The notes under the pieces: model-generated | Told to the model about the DNA's origin: nothing | Seen by the model: only the letters and a program-made list of their open reading frames with translations | The model's database searches: none | Made by a program: the position numbers and the translations under genes | Assembly: GCF_022429565.1 (NCBI RefSeq) | Contig: NZ_CP092487.1 | Coordinates: 212,001-276,000, forward strand | DNA from: Lutibacter sp. A64 | GTDB lineage: Bacteria > Bacteroidota > Bacteroidia > Flavobacteriales > Flavobacteriaceae | DNA length: 64,000 bases | Reading direction: 5' to 3' | In this document: one piece after another, positions 1 to 9,316 of the stretch | Position numbering within the stretch: position 1 is the first letter of the stretch | Layout of the letters: the number at the start of each line of letters is the position of its first letter

Positions 1-1
1 C

Positions 2-1069
2 TATGCTAATAGAGATGTTAAATGGGAAACTTCTGTTCAACAAAACCTTGGTTTTGACTTTTCTTTTCTTAAAAATAGTATAACGTTAACAGCAGATTAT
101 TATATAACCAATAAAGATGATATGTTGTTTCAAGTTGAATTACCTGGTTCTGCAGGAGCTTATTATGATCCAAGTATTACATTAAATGTTGGTGATATGA
201 AAAATACAGGTTTAGAAATAGCTGCAGGATATCAAAAATCTTTTGGTAAACATAAGTTACAAGCAAATGCTGTTTTTGCAATGAATGATAACGAAATTAC
301 AAGTATGGAAGGTGATAGAAATTTAATCTATAACTCAAATTCTACATTAATTTCCGGAGATACTAATTCAATGGTTACAGTTTTAGCTGAAGGATATGAA
401 GCAGGTGCTTTTTGGTTATATGAAACAGATGGAGTAATTCAAACCCAAGAGCAATTAGATGCATATAGAAAATATCCTTCAAAAATAAATGCAGATTTTG
501 GAGATTTAATATATGTAGATCATAATGATGATGGAGATATAACTGTAGAAGATAGACATTATATGGGAAGTGGACAATCTGATTTTGAAATTGGATTTAA
601 TTTTAAATGGATTTATAATAATTTCGACTTTACAATGAATTGGTATGGTTCAAGTGGAGCAGAAATTATGAATGGAACAAAAGCTGCAACCTATACATAC
701 GCAACCCACGGAGATTTAGTAAATATGTGGACTCCAGAAAATCCAACATCAAATATTCCATTATGGACAGGAGATTCTAAAAGTGGGCTACCTAATTTAG
801 TTGCTACTACAGACTATTGGCTAGAAGATGGTGATTATATAAGATTGAAATTAGTTTCTATAGGGTATACAATTCCAAAAAAGAAATTAGAAAAATTAAA
901 TATTTCAAATTTTAGAATTTTTGTTTTGGCTCAAAATGCATTAACATTTACTAAATATGAGGGATATGATCCTGAAGTAGGAGGGGCTAACGTAGCTAGA
1001 AATGGAATGGATGTTTCAAGATATCCTTTAGCTTCATTATATAGTTTAGGTATTAAATTTAATTTTTAA
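2..1069 (+). CDS. SusC-like TonB-dependent receptor, C-terminal part (5' end outside window)
   Basis: This is the last ~355 residues of a SusC-type outer-membrane receptor, which imports oligosaccharides with energy from TonB. The frame is open from base 2, so the gene starts upstream of the window; the first visible residues (KWETSVQQNLGFDFSFLKN) are a typical strand of the SusC barrel. The C-terminus ends in the usual aromatic pattern (GIKFNF) of an outer-membrane barrel. Late landmarks such as DYWLEDGDYIRLK and YEGYDPEVGG are matched closely in the SusC at 35985-39080 (DLWLEDGSYLRLK, YSGYNPEVGG), so the two are paralogs. A SusD follows after 16 bp, as expected for a susCD pair. The N-terminal plug and signal peptide are not visible. 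Confidence 0.93.
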   Translation, partial: YANRDVKWETSVQQNLGFDFSFLKNSITLTADYYITNKDDMLFQVELPGSAGAYYDPSITLNVGDMKNTGLEIAAGYQKSFGKHKLQANAVFAMNDNEITSMEGDRNLIYNSNSTLISGDTNSMVTVLAEGYEAGAFWLYETDGVIQTQEQLDAYRKYPSKINADFGDLIYVDHNDDGDITVEDRHYMGSGQSDFEIGFNFKWIYNNFDFTMNWYGSSGAEIMNGTKAATYTYATHGDLVNMWTPENPTSNIPLWTGDSKSGLPNLVATTDYWLEDGDYIRLKLVSIGYTIPKKKLEKLNISNFRIFVLAQNALTFTKYEGYDPEVGGANVARNGMDVSRYPLASLYSLGIKFNF

Positions 1070-1085
1070 TAATAAAAATATTCAC

Positions 1086-2840
1086 ATGAAAAAACATATA
1101 ATATATTTTATAAGTATAATTGCATTAACATTCTCAGTGCAATCTTGTTCAGATTATCTAGAAGAAGATAATCCAAATAATATATCAGCAGATATTTACT
1201 GGTCAAATTTAGAAGAAACAGATGCTAATTTAACCTCAGTATATGGAGCTATGTTAAATCACTTTATTTTATTCTATAATGTTGAATCTTGGAGAAGTGA
1301 TATAGCATATCCAAAATTTAGAACAAGTCCTTTAGGTACAGGACAACCTTGGTATTATAAAACATTTAGTAATACAAATAAAGAAGTTAGTCAAAGATGG
1401 GATGCTATGTACCAAGTTATTTTTAGAGCAAATCAAGTAATTGAAGGGCTAAATAATATGGATGAAGAGTATAAGAGTGATGCTAGATGGACAGAACAAA
1501 TGGGGCAAGCCCGATTTTTTAGAGGTTTAGTTCATTTTTACTTGCATTCAAGTTATAATGAAGGTAAAATTGTAATTAGAGAATCTGTACCTGGAAATGC
1601 TGAGGAATTTTCAAAGCCAGTATCTTCATCTGAAGAAGTAATTGCTTTTTTTAGAGAAGATTTACAATATGCATATGAAAATTTACCAGCTCAGTTTGAG
1701 CAAAAATCAAGAGTTACAGCGGGTACAGCAGCAACTATTTTAGGAAAAAGTTACCTATACACTGAAGAATATGAAAAAGCAAAAGAATATTTAAGTGATG
1801 TTATAAATAATGGAGCTTATGGTTATAGATTGTTAGAAGGAGATGAAGTTAACTTGTTATTTACGTCAGCTGGAGATTATAATGATGAATCTATTTTTGA
1901 ATTAAATTATTCAGCTGTACAGCAAACAGAAGAAACACAATGGGACGAAGAAAGTTTCTTTACAAGATGGGCTAGATATACCGCACCAACTGGAATTATA
2001 CAAGGTGCAAGTGAATTTGTTCCAGCAGCTTGGCTTACATATGAATATTCAACGGAACCTTTAGATTCTCAAGACAATCGTAATTATGTAGATGATGGGG
2101 CAGGGGGGCTTAAATTAAGAGATATTCCATTAAGAGGAGCGAAAATGATAGCTGTTGTAAACGATAATCAATCTGAATACTACAAATATGCTGCGGCTAA
2201 TCAGGTGGTAGGGTTTACAAATACAATATTTTCGAATTTTAAAAAATTCACAAATCATGACATTGTAACAAAAGAACCTGAAGTAGGCGATTCACCATGG
2301 AAATCAGGAAAAAATGTTGTTGTTAATCGCTTAGCAGATGTTTATTTAATGTATGCAGAATGTTTAATTAAAACAGGAGATATTGACGGAGCTTTAAAAT
2401 ATATTAATAAAATTCGTCAACGTTGGGGGTTAGTATTACTAGGTGAAGATGATGGATCGGGACATGATTTTAATGGTGTAACTTATACAGAAGAAACTTT
2501 AATGGAACAACTAATGTTTGTTGAACGTCCATTAGAACTAGCTTGTGAAGGTTTTGATACTAGAACAATAGATTTAAGAAGATGGGGAGTTACAAAACAA
2601 CGTTTTGAAGATTTAGCAGCTTTAGATTTTAATTTAATTGATTATTCTTATACAACTGAAGAAGGAACTACAGCTAAACGGGCTGCAAGTTTACTTCAAT
2701 TAGGTTTAAGTGAAGATCCTTCTAATAATAAAATAACAATTAAAGAATATGTGCAGGCTGCGGCCAATTATAATGAAGGTTTACACGGATATTTACCTCT
2801 TCCTTTAACTGAAGTATTAAATAATTCAAACGTAAATTAA
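1086..2840 (+). CDS. SusD-like surface glycan-binding lipoprotein
   Basis: 584-residue SusD/RagB-family lipoprotein, the glycan-binding lid of the SusC transporter encoded just upstream. The lipobox QSC (Cys21) is followed by acidic residues (SDYLEEDN), the pattern that sends Bacteroidetes lipoproteins to the cell surface. The N-terminal region (WTEQMGQARFFRGLVHFYL) and the C-terminal RPLELACEGFDTRTIDLRRWG region are SusD hallmarks. The closest relative in the window is the SusD at 34194-35972, which shares many segments (SSEEVIAFFREDLQYAYENL against PAEDVLKFIREDLEFAYKNL). It lies 19 bp before the SGBP gene, so susC-susD-SGBP form one unit. The ligand is probably a carrageenan-type galactan oligosaccharide, judged from context only. 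Confidence 0.94.
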   Translation: MKKHIIYFISIIALTFSVQSCSDYLEEDNPNNISADIYWSNLEETDANLTSVYGAMLNHFILFYNVESWRSDIAYPKFRTSPLGTGQPWYYKTFSNTNKEVSQRWDAMYQVIFRANQVIEGLNNMDEEYKSDARWTEQMGQARFFRGLVHFYLHSSYNEGKIVIRESVPGNAEEFSKPVSSSEEVIAFFREDLQYAYENLPAQFEQKSRVTAGTAATILGKSYLYTEEYEKAKEYLSDVINNGAYGYRLLEGDEVNLLFTSAGDYNDESIFELNYSAVQQTEETQWDEESFFTRWARYTAPTGIIQGASEFVPAAWLTYEYSTEPLDSQDNRNYVDDGAGGLKLRDIPLRGAKMIAVVNDNQSEYYKYAAANQVVGFTNTIFSNFKKFTNHDIVTKEPEVGDSPWKSGKNVVVNRLADVYLMYAECLIKTGDIDGALKYINKIRQRWGLVLLGEDDGSGHDFNGVTYTEETLMEQLMFVERPLELACEGFDTRTIDLRRWGVTKQRFEDLAALDFNLIDYSYTTEEGTTAKRAASLLQLGLSEDPSNNKITIKEYVQAAANYNEGLHGYLPLPLTEVLNNSNVN

Positions 2841-2859
2841 CTAATTTAAAATCAATAAA

Positions 2860-4545
2860 ATGAAAAAAATATTAATCATATCACTATTATTTTTAACCTT
2901 AGGCTTTACTATAGGTTGCGAAGATGATTATGAAGCACCTTTCGGAGATTATTCAAGTTTTTCTTGGTATACTGGTGATGGAGTAGCAGCAAATTTTGAT
3001 CTTACAGAGAAACAAATAAACATAGATAATTATATTGCTTTTTATGATGTTTCACAAAATGCAATAAGTCATAAATGGACAATTCCTGCTTCTTGTAATT
3101 TTTTAAATAAAGAGATTACAGATAAAGATTCAATTTATACACCTTTTATAATTCCGGGAACTGAATCAGCTGAAGATTTAGCAAATGTGCTTTTTGTTGA
3201 GCCTGGTATTCAAGAAGTAGTTCTTACAAATGTTTTTAAAGATTCTGTAGCAAATTCTTCAAAACTTTCAGATGGTTCTTGGGAAGTTGAACAAAAATTT
3301 ACCATAGATGTTTTTGATAATCCAAATCCTGCTTGTGAAGTTTTTAAATATGATTATACAGACCCATTAAATCCAACATTGGTAAAGGTGTTAACATTAA
3401 CGCAAGATCAAAACCCTTCAGAAGAAGAAATTGATACTTGGCAAACTGTATCTATTGAAGCAGGTCAAGATTTGGTTTATGTAGATAAATCAACACAAGG
3501 AAGACCAACAGGAAGAAAATGGTATCTTGAAGGAGCAAAGCCAGAAACAAGTGGAGGAGATACTACAATTGTAAAATATAATAAGTTAGGAGAATTTACA
3601 AGTTATATGGAATCTATTAGAGCTGGTGAAGAAGTTCCTAAAAAGACAATATCAAAAATAATTCCTTTAAAAATTGAAGTATTACCATCTACAGCACCGT
3701 TTGTAAGAACAGGTAAAGTTAGTATTGCAGATAATGTAATTTCTTTTAGCGTTACTGGAGAAGTAGCTGCTTTGGTACAACAAGAAGATTTTTTTACAGT
3801 ACATGTAACTAATGAAATAGCTGGTTTTGACCAAAATATAGCTGTAAGCTCAGCTAAAATAAATTCACAAGATGCTACTATTATAGAATTAACATTAGCA
3901 GAACCAGTTTATAATACAGATACTATAAGACTTGCTTATTCTGGAGGAAATATAGTTTCAGTAGATTCTAGAGTGTTAGATGACTTTGAACCAACTATAG
4001 TTACTATGGACTTAGGAAGTAATGTGTTAGTAGAATCGTGGGCTGGATTTGAAAATGCTTCTTCTTCAGGAAATACAACTAGAAAAGCCGATTGTGATGG
4101 TTATTGGGTTGGTGCTGCTAATGATAATTTAGGATTGCCATTTTATAGAACCACCGATAAATTTTATGCAGGTGAAGCATCTATGAAATATGAAAGCGCA
4201 GACGGAGTGGTAACTGTAGCGTTACAAGGATCAGATTTTTCTAAACCTAATGGAATAGAAGCAGGTACTTACAGAGTATCTTATATGGTTTACCTTGAGC
4301 CAGGTAATACTATGAAAACATTCACTAACATTATTCAAAAACCTAGTCAAGAAATAGTTTGGGATATTGAAAATTTACCTCGTGGTGAATGGGTTGAAAT
4401 TAGTCAAGATATTACAACAACAGCTATTGCTTCAGGAGTAAGATTCGATTTAAAAATTGTAACATCTAATAATTCTGATGCTGTAGGATTACAAAAAATG
4501 TATTTTGATAATTTAAGTTGGATTAAATTAATTCCTAGGTCATAA
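2860..4545 (+). CDS. Surface lipoprotein at SusE/F position, probable glycan-binding protein
   Basis: 561-residue lipoprotein (lipobox ending IGC, Cys20, then EDDYE) directly after susCD, where surface glycan-binding proteins are usually encoded. I do not recognise a catalytic motif. The middle has beta-rich, PKD/Ig-like segments (SHKWTIPASCNFL; GRPTGRKWYLEG). The last ~170 residues form a separate beta module with landmarks GEASMKYES, IEAGTYRVSYMVYLEPGNTM, LPRGEWVEI and MYFDNLSW. The same module ends the paralog at 32480-34183 and, more distantly, the GH16 at 21657-23147. That sharing suggests a carbohydrate-binding module. A 16-bp-stem hairpin follows the stop codon. Binding function is inferred from position and architecture. 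Confidence 0.75.
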   Translation: MKKILIISLLFLTLGFTIGCEDDYEAPFGDYSSFSWYTGDGVAANFDLTEKQINIDNYIAFYDVSQNAISHKWTIPASCNFLNKEITDKDSIYTPFIIPGTESAEDLANVLFVEPGIQEVVLTNVFKDSVANSSKLSDGSWEVEQKFTIDVFDNPNPACEVFKYDYTDPLNPTLVKVLTLTQDQNPSEEEIDTWQTVSIEAGQDLVYVDKSTQGRPTGRKWYLEGAKPETSGGDTTIVKYNKLGEFTSYMESIRAGEEVPKKTISKIIPLKIEVLPSTAPFVRTGKVSIADNVISFSVTGEVAALVQQEDFFTVHVTNEIAGFDQNIAVSSAKINSQDATIIELTLAEPVYNTDTIRLAYSGGNIVSVDSRVLDDFEPTIVTMDLGSNVLVESWAGFENASSSGNTTRKADCDGYWVGAANDNLGLPFYRTTDKFYAGEASMKYESADGVVTVALQGSDFSKPNGIEAGTYRVSYMVYLEPGNTMKTFTNIIQKPSQEIVWDIENLPRGEWVEISQDITTTAIASGVRFDLKIVTSNNSDAVGLQKMYFDNLSWIKLIPRS

Positions 4546-4553
4546 AATACTAT

Positions 4554-4591
4554 AAATGTCTGTTGAAAACATTTTTTTTCAACAGACATTT
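4554..4591 (+). terminator. Strong intercistronic hairpin after the SGBP gene
   Basis: Perfect inverted repeat: AAATGTCTGTTGAAAA at 4554-4569 and its complement at 4576-4591, a 16-bp stem with a 6-nt loop. No U-run follows, so it may be a partial terminator or an mRNA-stabilising element that keeps susCD-SGBP transcript levels above those of the downstream sulfatases. No separate promoter is obvious between it and the sulfatase start at 4624. Confidence 0.6.
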
Positions 4592-4623
4592 GTATATAAT
4601 TTAATAATTTGAGAGATAAAAAA

Positions 4624-6198
4624 ATGAAAATCAATTTTTTAAGAAAAATCAGTAGCTTATTAGTTCTTATTGTAACAATTTTAAGTTTGGTTTCTTGTAA
4701 AGAAAAGGCAAAAGAGATTGAAACTGCAACAACGCAGGCAAAACCTAATATTGTTATTATTTATTTAGATGATTTAGGTTATGGAGATTTAAGTTCTTTT
4801 GGGGCAACAGAAATTCAAACACCTAATATAGATGCTTTAGCTAATGAAGGTGTTAAATTTACAAATGGATATGCAACTTCAGCAACTTGTACACCAAGTA
4901 GGTATGGATTGCTAACAGGCGTGTATCCTTGGAGAAACAAAGATGCTAAAATATTACCAGGAACGGCGCCTTTATTAATTAGTACAGAACAACAAACATT
5001 ACCAAAAATGTTAAAAAAACAAGGATATCAAACGGCAGTTGTTGGTAAATGGCATTTAGGATTGGGTACAGGTGTTGTAAATTGGAATAATAGAGTGTCT
5101 CCAGGACCAAATGAAGTTGGTTTTGACAGTGCTTATATTATGGCTGCAACACAAGATCGTGTTCCAACAGTATATATTGATAATGGAAATGTTGTTGGGT
5201 TAGATAAAGAAGATCCTATTCAAGTAGATTATAAAAATAATTTTGAAGGTGAACCTACAGCAATTACAAATCCAGAAATGCTTAAAATGAAGTGGCACCA
5301 TGGTCATAATAATAGTATTGTAAATGGAATACCAAGAATAGGATTTATGAAAGGTGGAGAAGCAGCAAAATGGAGTGATATTGATATGGCCGATCATTTT
5401 TTAGAAAAAGCACAAGAATATGTAAAAACACATAAAGACAAACCTTTCTTTTTATATTATGCAATGCAGCAACCTCATGTGCCTAGAACGCCAAACCCAA
5501 GATTTGTTGGTAAATCTGGAATGGGACCACGTGGAGATGTTATTTTAGAAGCAGATTGGTGTATTGGAGAATTTATGAAAACCTTAGAAGATGAAGGCTT
5601 GTTAGAGAATACATTAGTTGTGTTTTCAAGTGATAATGGTCCTGTTTTAAATGATGGTTATTTTGATGATGCCGTTGAAAAATTAGGAAATCACGATCCT
5701 AAAGGTGGTTTTAGAGGTGGTAAATACAGTATTTTTGAAGCCGGAACAAGAGTCCCTTTAATAACATATTGGAAAGGAAAAATAGAACCAACAGTTTCTG
5801 ATGCAATTGTCTGTCAGATGGATTTATTAGCTTCTTTAGCAACTTTAACAGGTACTACTGAAGCGTCTACAGATAGTAAAGATTTATTAAAAACCTTTTT
5901 AGGAAAAACAGATAAAGGAAGAGATAATTTAATAATTGAAGCAACAGGGAAAACAGCTTTAAGAAGTGGAGATTGGGTTTATATACCAGGTTATAAAGGT
6001 AAAAATTATAGAGAAAAAGTAGGTATAGAGGTAGGTAACTTTCCTTATGAACAATTATACAATGTAAAAGAAGATAAAGGTCAGCAAAATAATTTAGCGG
6101 AATCTAATCCTGAAAAACTTTCAGAACTAAAAAATATTTTTGAAAAGTTAAGAGGAAAAGATTATAAAATAGGAGTTAAAGAAGTTCAGTTTAGATAG
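4624..6198 (+). CDS. S1-family sulfatase, lipoprotein
   Basis: Formylglycine-dependent sulfatase of 524 residues from the ATG at 4624. A TTG at 4609 is in frame, but the ATG gives a cleaner signal peptide. The lipobox is VSC (Cys25). The metal-binding Asp pair (YLDDLGYGD) is near residues 49-50, and the maturation motif C-T-P-S-R starts at Cys89 within ATCTPSRYGLLTG. Other alkaline-phosphatase-fold landmarks are VGKWHLG and FSSDNGP. The C-terminal strand pair (ALRSGDWVYIPG, YEQLYNVKEDKGQQNNLA) is complete, so the enzyme should be active. It would remove sulfate esters from imported or surface oligosaccharides. Sulfatases of subfamilies S1_7, S1_17 and S1_19 act in the Zobellia carrageenan system; I cannot assign this one to a subfamily by eye. 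Confidence 0.93.
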   Translation: MKINFLRKISSLLVLIVTILSLVSCKEKAKEIETATTQAKPNIVIIYLDDLGYGDLSSFGATEIQTPNIDALANEGVKFTNGYATSATCTPSRYGLLTGVYPWRNKDAKILPGTAPLLISTEQQTLPKMLKKQGYQTAVVGKWHLGLGTGVVNWNNRVSPGPNEVGFDSAYIMAATQDRVPTVYIDNGNVVGLDKEDPIQVDYKNNFEGEPTAITNPEMLKMKWHHGHNNSIVNGIPRIGFMKGGEAAKWSDIDMADHFLEKAQEYVKTHKDKPFFLYYAMQQPHVPRTPNPRFVGKSGMGPRGDVILEADWCIGEFMKTLEDEGLLENTLVVFSSDNGPVLNDGYFDDAVEKLGNHDPKGGFRGGKYSIFEAGTRVPLITYWKGKIEPTVSDAIVCQMDLLASLATLTGTTEASTDSKDLLKTFLGKTDKGRDNLIIEATGKTALRSGDWVYIPGYKGKNYREKVGIEVGNFPYEQLYNVKEDKGQQNNLAESNPEKLSELKNIFEKLRGKDYKIGVKEVQFR

Positions 6199-6241
6199 TT
6201 TCAGAGCTATCTATAATTAATGTTTTATTAAGAGCAATTTT

Positions 6242-6283
6242 AAAGGCATTTAACAGCTCTAGTAGCCTTTAAATGCCTTTTTT
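6242..6283 (+). terminator. Rho-independent terminator-like hairpin
   Basis: AAAGGCATTTAA (6242-6253) pairs with TTAAATGCCTTT (6269-6280) and runs into a T-tract ending at 6283. It lies between two co-oriented sulfatase genes, so part of the transcript may end here. Confidence 0.7.
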
Positions 6284-6318
6284 AATAGATTAATTTAAAA
6301 GTACCAATTATATAAAAT

Positions 6319-7776
6319 ATGAAGAATAAAATAATATTACTTGCTGTACTTGTTTCTACAATAGGAGTTTCTTATTCGCAAGTAAAAGAAAAAATGAATG
6401 TTTTAGGTCAAAATAAATACCCAAATATTATTTATATTTTGGCTGATGATATGGGAATTGGAGATTTAGGAGTTTATGGACAAACAAAGATTCAGACTCC
6501 AAATATAGACCAAATGGCTTTTAAAGGAATGAAGTTTACGCAACATTACAGTGGCGCAGCTGTATGTGCTCCTTCTCGATCAACGTTAATGACAGGGCAA
6601 CACACAGGTCATACACCAATTAGAGGGAATAAAGAGGCTTCCAATGGTCAAGAAGGACAAGTGCCATTGCCTAAAGATGCACTTACATTGGCAGAGATTT
6701 TAAAAGATAAAGGTTATACTACCGGAATGTTTGGAAAATGGGGGCTTGGTTTTGGAGAAGGTGATCCAAATAATCAAGGTTTTGATGAGTTCTACGGTTA
6801 TAATTGTCAAAAATTAGCACATAGGTATTATCCACCATATTTAAACCATAATCAAAAAAGAGATTCATTAAAAGGCAATGACGGTATAAATACAATTGTT
6901 TATTCACAAGATAAAATACAAGAATATACGCTTAAGTTTTTAGATGAAAATAAAAATAAACCATTTTTTGCCTACGTTCCTTTAGCGTTACCACATACAG
7001 AATTAATTTCACCAAAAGACTCAATTTTTGCGATGTATGATGGTAAATTTGAAGAAATACCTTATACCGAAGACAATAAATATACTTCTGATTATGGCCC
7101 AAATATGGTATGGTACGAGTATAGTTCTGTTGAAAAGCCAAGAGCTACATATGCTACTATGGTTTCACGAATAGATGCTTATGTTGGTCAAATTATTAAT
7201 AAAGTACATGAATTAGGTATTGCAGACAATACAATAATAATGTTTGCAAGTGATAATGGACCAACACAAGAAGGTGGCGTAAACCCTGATTTTTTTAATA
7301 GTACCTTTGGATTTAGAGGTTATAAGAGAGATTTGTATGAAGGTGGAATAAGAGCTCCTTTTATTGTTGTTTGGCCTAATAATATAAAAGAAGGAAGTGT
7401 TACAAATCATGTATCTGCATTTTGGGATATTGTTCCAACTATAACAGAAATTGTTGGTGCTGAAGTACCTGAAAATATTGATGGAATTTCATTAGTACCA
7501 ACATTATTAAATAAAAATAATCAAAAAGAGCACGATTATTTATATTGGGAATTTAATATTAGACAAGGTAGAAAAGCTGTTAGAATGGGACCATGGAAAG
7601 GTGTGTGGTACAATATAAATAATAAAAATAAACAAGGAGAATTAGAGTTGTATAATTTATTAAATGATGAAGCTGAAACTACAAACGTAGCAGCAAAATA
7701 TCCAGAAATTACAGCTAAAATAAAGCAGATAATGATTAAAGAGAGTGAAGCTTCAAAATTGTTTCCATTTGAATAA
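6319..7776 (+). CDS. S1-family sulfatase, secreted
   Basis: 485-residue S1 sulfatase with a cleavable signal peptide (MKNKIILLAVLVSTIGVSYS then Q), so probably periplasmic. Metal site: ADDMG near residues 43-44. Maturation motif: C-A-P-S-R at Cys83 (AAVCAPSRSTLMTG). Further landmarks are MFGKWGLGFG, LPHTE, FASDNGPTQEGG and the C-terminal MGPWKGVWYN. The KWGLG variant and the FRGYKRDLYEGGIRAPF segment resemble arylsulfatase-A-like members rather than the CGPSR sulfatases elsewhere in this locus. All core elements are present. It is the last gene before a terminator and the Dau operon. Substrate position on the galactan cannot be read from the sequence. Confidence 0.93.
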   Translation: MKNKIILLAVLVSTIGVSYSQVKEKMNVLGQNKYPNIIYILADDMGIGDLGVYGQTKIQTPNIDQMAFKGMKFTQHYSGAAVCAPSRSTLMTGQHTGHTPIRGNKEASNGQEGQVPLPKDALTLAEILKDKGYTTGMFGKWGLGFGEGDPNNQGFDEFYGYNCQKLAHRYYPPYLNHNQKRDSLKGNDGINTIVYSQDKIQEYTLKFLDENKNKPFFAYVPLALPHTELISPKDSIFAMYDGKFEEIPYTEDNKYTSDYGPNMVWYEYSSVEKPRATYATMVSRIDAYVGQIINKVHELGIADNTIIMFASDNGPTQEGGVNPDFFNSTFGFRGYKRDLYEGGIRAPFIVVWPNNIKEGSVTNHVSAFWDIVPTITEIVGAEVPENIDGISLVPTLLNKNNQKEHDYLYWEFNIRQGRKAVRMGPWKGVWYNINNKNKQGELELYNLLNDEAETTNVAAKYPEITAKIKQIMIKESEASKLFPFE

Positions 7777-7877
7777 TAATTTTTTTTAATTGAATTATTC
7801 CATAAATACATTTTAAATATAAATTAAAATAGCATAGAAATAATAGAATATTTATTTCATAAAAGTTGTTAAATATT

Positions 7878-7905
7878 AAAGAGCTGATTTATTTCAGCTC
7901 TTTTT
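7878..7905 (+). terminator. Rho-independent terminator
   Basis: AAAGAGCTGA (7878-7887) pairs with TCAGCTCTTT (7894-7903), with a T-run to 7905. It ends the left susCD-SGBP-sulfatase unit. Confidence 0.8.
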
Positions 7906-8094
7906 GTGTTTATAAATTGATTTTTAGTTTGTTAAGGCTTCTGATTTTGTTTTAAACTCGCTTTCTAATTACTAGGTTTTTCTAACTAAAATAAGTTTTA
8001 AGCAAACTAATTTTAAGGTAATTATTCTTCATTTTTACACTTCTATAGCTCTCGTGTTTCATTTTTAATAGTGTAATAAGCTATGTCTTCGTAA

Positions 8095-8160
8095 GGATAA
8101 AATAAGGTGAATAAAGGGTAAATTTAAACAATACGAAACCATGAATTTAAGCGTATTTTG
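8095..8160 (+). promoter_or_regulatory. Paired-half-site operator with -7 box (site A), Dau operon
   Basis: Half-sites GGATAAA (8095-8101) and GGGTAAA (8116-8122) start exactly 21 bp apart. A -7-like box TATTTTG (8154-8160) starts 38 bp after the second half-site. The layout matches six other sites in the window. This one controls the VOC-aldolase-kinase operon. Between half-site and -7 box it is also very similar to the site at 19894-19959 (shared ATGAATTT). Confidence 0.75.
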
Positions 8161-8211
8161 TATGTATAAATAAATTCAAAACTTTAATATTTAACTATTT
8201 AAACTCATAAA

Positions 8212-8532
8212 ATGGAATATAAATTTAGTCATATAGGAATACCAACTACAGAAGATATGAAATGGGATGGTTTTTGTGAACCTGGAAAATTTCATTATAC
8301 AGACTTTAATAAAGATGAGTTTAATGTTGAATTTGTAAAGTTTGATAAAGATAGCTTGGTGTCTGAAATGGTAAAAACAATGCCGCATGTTTCTTATCTA
8401 GTAGATAATATTGAAAATGCAATTTTGGGGAGAAAAGTTTTAGGGGAAATTTTTTCACCAGCCGAAGGAGTTCGGGTGGTCTATATTAATAATAATGGAT
8501 CTCCTATAGAATTTTTGGAAATAAAAGAATAA
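8212..8532 (+). CDS. Small VOC-fold (glyoxalase-like) protein, function unknown
   Basis: 106-residue cytoplasmic protein with no signal peptide. The N-terminus (YKFSHIGIPTTE) and the C-terminal strand (GSPIEFLEIKE) look like the beta-alpha-beta-beta-beta modules of the vicinal-oxygen-chelate superfamily. His7 and the final Glu residues sit where metal ligands often lie. It is the first gene of the operon, 25 bp ahead of the aldolase, so it is made with the enzymes that handle 2-keto-3-deoxy sugar acids. It could be an isomerase, epimerase or binding protein for an anhydrosugar intermediate; I cannot say which. The fold assignment is from pattern only. Confidence 0.6.
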   Translation: MEYKFSHIGIPTTEDMKWDGFCEPGKFHYTDFNKDEFNVEFVKFDKDSLVSEMVKTMPHVSYLVDNIENAILGRKVLGEIFSPAEGVRVVYINNNGSPIEFLEIKE

Positions 8533-8557
8533 TTCAAATTAGAAAAAATAGATAATT

Positions 8558-9235
8558 ATGTATCCAATAAATCAACAGGCTATGTCACCTGAAATTATTA
8601 AAAAAATTGATGAAGCTGGTATTATAGCGGTTCTTATCATTGATGATTTAAAACATGTAGTTCCAGTTTCTAGAGCACTTTTAGCAGGAGGAGTTGATAC
8701 AATAGAATTAACACTTCGTACGCCTGTAGCATTAGATGCTGCACGATTAATAAAAAAAGAAGTGTCAGAAATTTGTTTGGGCTTTGGAACTGTTTTAACA
8801 AAAGACCAAGTTAGTGCAGTTGTAGATGCAGGAGCAGATTTTGCTGTTTCTCCAGGTTGTAATCCTAAAATTATTGCAGAAGCTAGAAAACAAGGATTGT
8901 CTTTTGCTCCAGGAATTATGACTCCAACAGATATTGAGATGGCATTAGAGGAAGGCTGTAGAGTTTTAAAATATTTTCCTGCAGAATCTTCAGGAGGTAT
9001 GGAACACTTAAAAAATATGGTAGCTCCTTATCAATATTTGAATCCAACTTTTATACCATTAGGAGGGTGTAACTTAGAAAATGCAAGCAGTTATTTAGAA
9101 TCACCTTTAATTACTGCAATTGGAGGGTCTTGGGTGGCAAAACGTCCGTTAATTCAATCTGAGAATTGGGCAGAAATAACAAAAAATGCCAAACAAATAA
9201 GAACCTTAATTAAAAGTATCAAATCACAAAAATAA
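8558..9235 (+). CDS. dauD: 2-keto-3-deoxy-6-phosphogluconate/galactonate aldolase (DauD-like)
   Basis: 225-residue class I aldolase of the KDPG/KHG family. It splits a 2-keto-3-deoxy-6-phospho-sugar acid into pyruvate and glyceraldehyde-3-phosphate. The Schiff-base lysine is Lys138 in RVLKYFPAE; the catalytic Glu50 and phosphate-side Arg54 lie in TIELTLRTP. Length is normal. The next gene is a PfkB kinase that would make its substrate, and DauA- and DauB-like enzymes are encoded at 42173-44796 behind the same type of operator. The symbol rests on that context: in Zobellia, DauD is the last step of 3,6-anhydro-D-galactose catabolism. The protein family alone would not separate KDPG from KDPGal. 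Confidence 0.88.
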   Translation: MYPINQQAMSPEIIKKIDEAGIIAVLIIDDLKHVVPVSRALLAGGVDTIELTLRTPVALDAARLIKKEVSEICLGFGTVLTKDQVSAVVDAGADFAVSPGCNPKIIAEARKQGLSFAPGIMTPTDIEMALEEGCRVLKYFPAESSGGMEHLKNMVAPYQYLNPTFIPLGGCNLENASSYLESPLITAIGGSWVAKRPLIQSENWAEITKNAKQIRTLIKSIKSQK

Positions 9236-9316
9236 CGTTAATAAGCACTTTAAATTTTAGTTTTTAAACCTAACAAAAAAGTACTTATTACGAATCAATA
9301 AAAAAGAATTAACGAT

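Larger units (their letters stand above)
7777..8211. other. 435-bp intergenic region: terminator, then operator and promoter
   Basis: The left half holds the terminator at 7878-7905. The right half holds the paired-half-site operator and -7 box at 8095-8160. I see no coding potential between them. Confidence 0.7.

Noticed and set aside
4404-4634. Minus-strand open frame over the SGBP end and hairpin
   Set aside because: Shadow frame of real genes; no start signal or recognisable protein.
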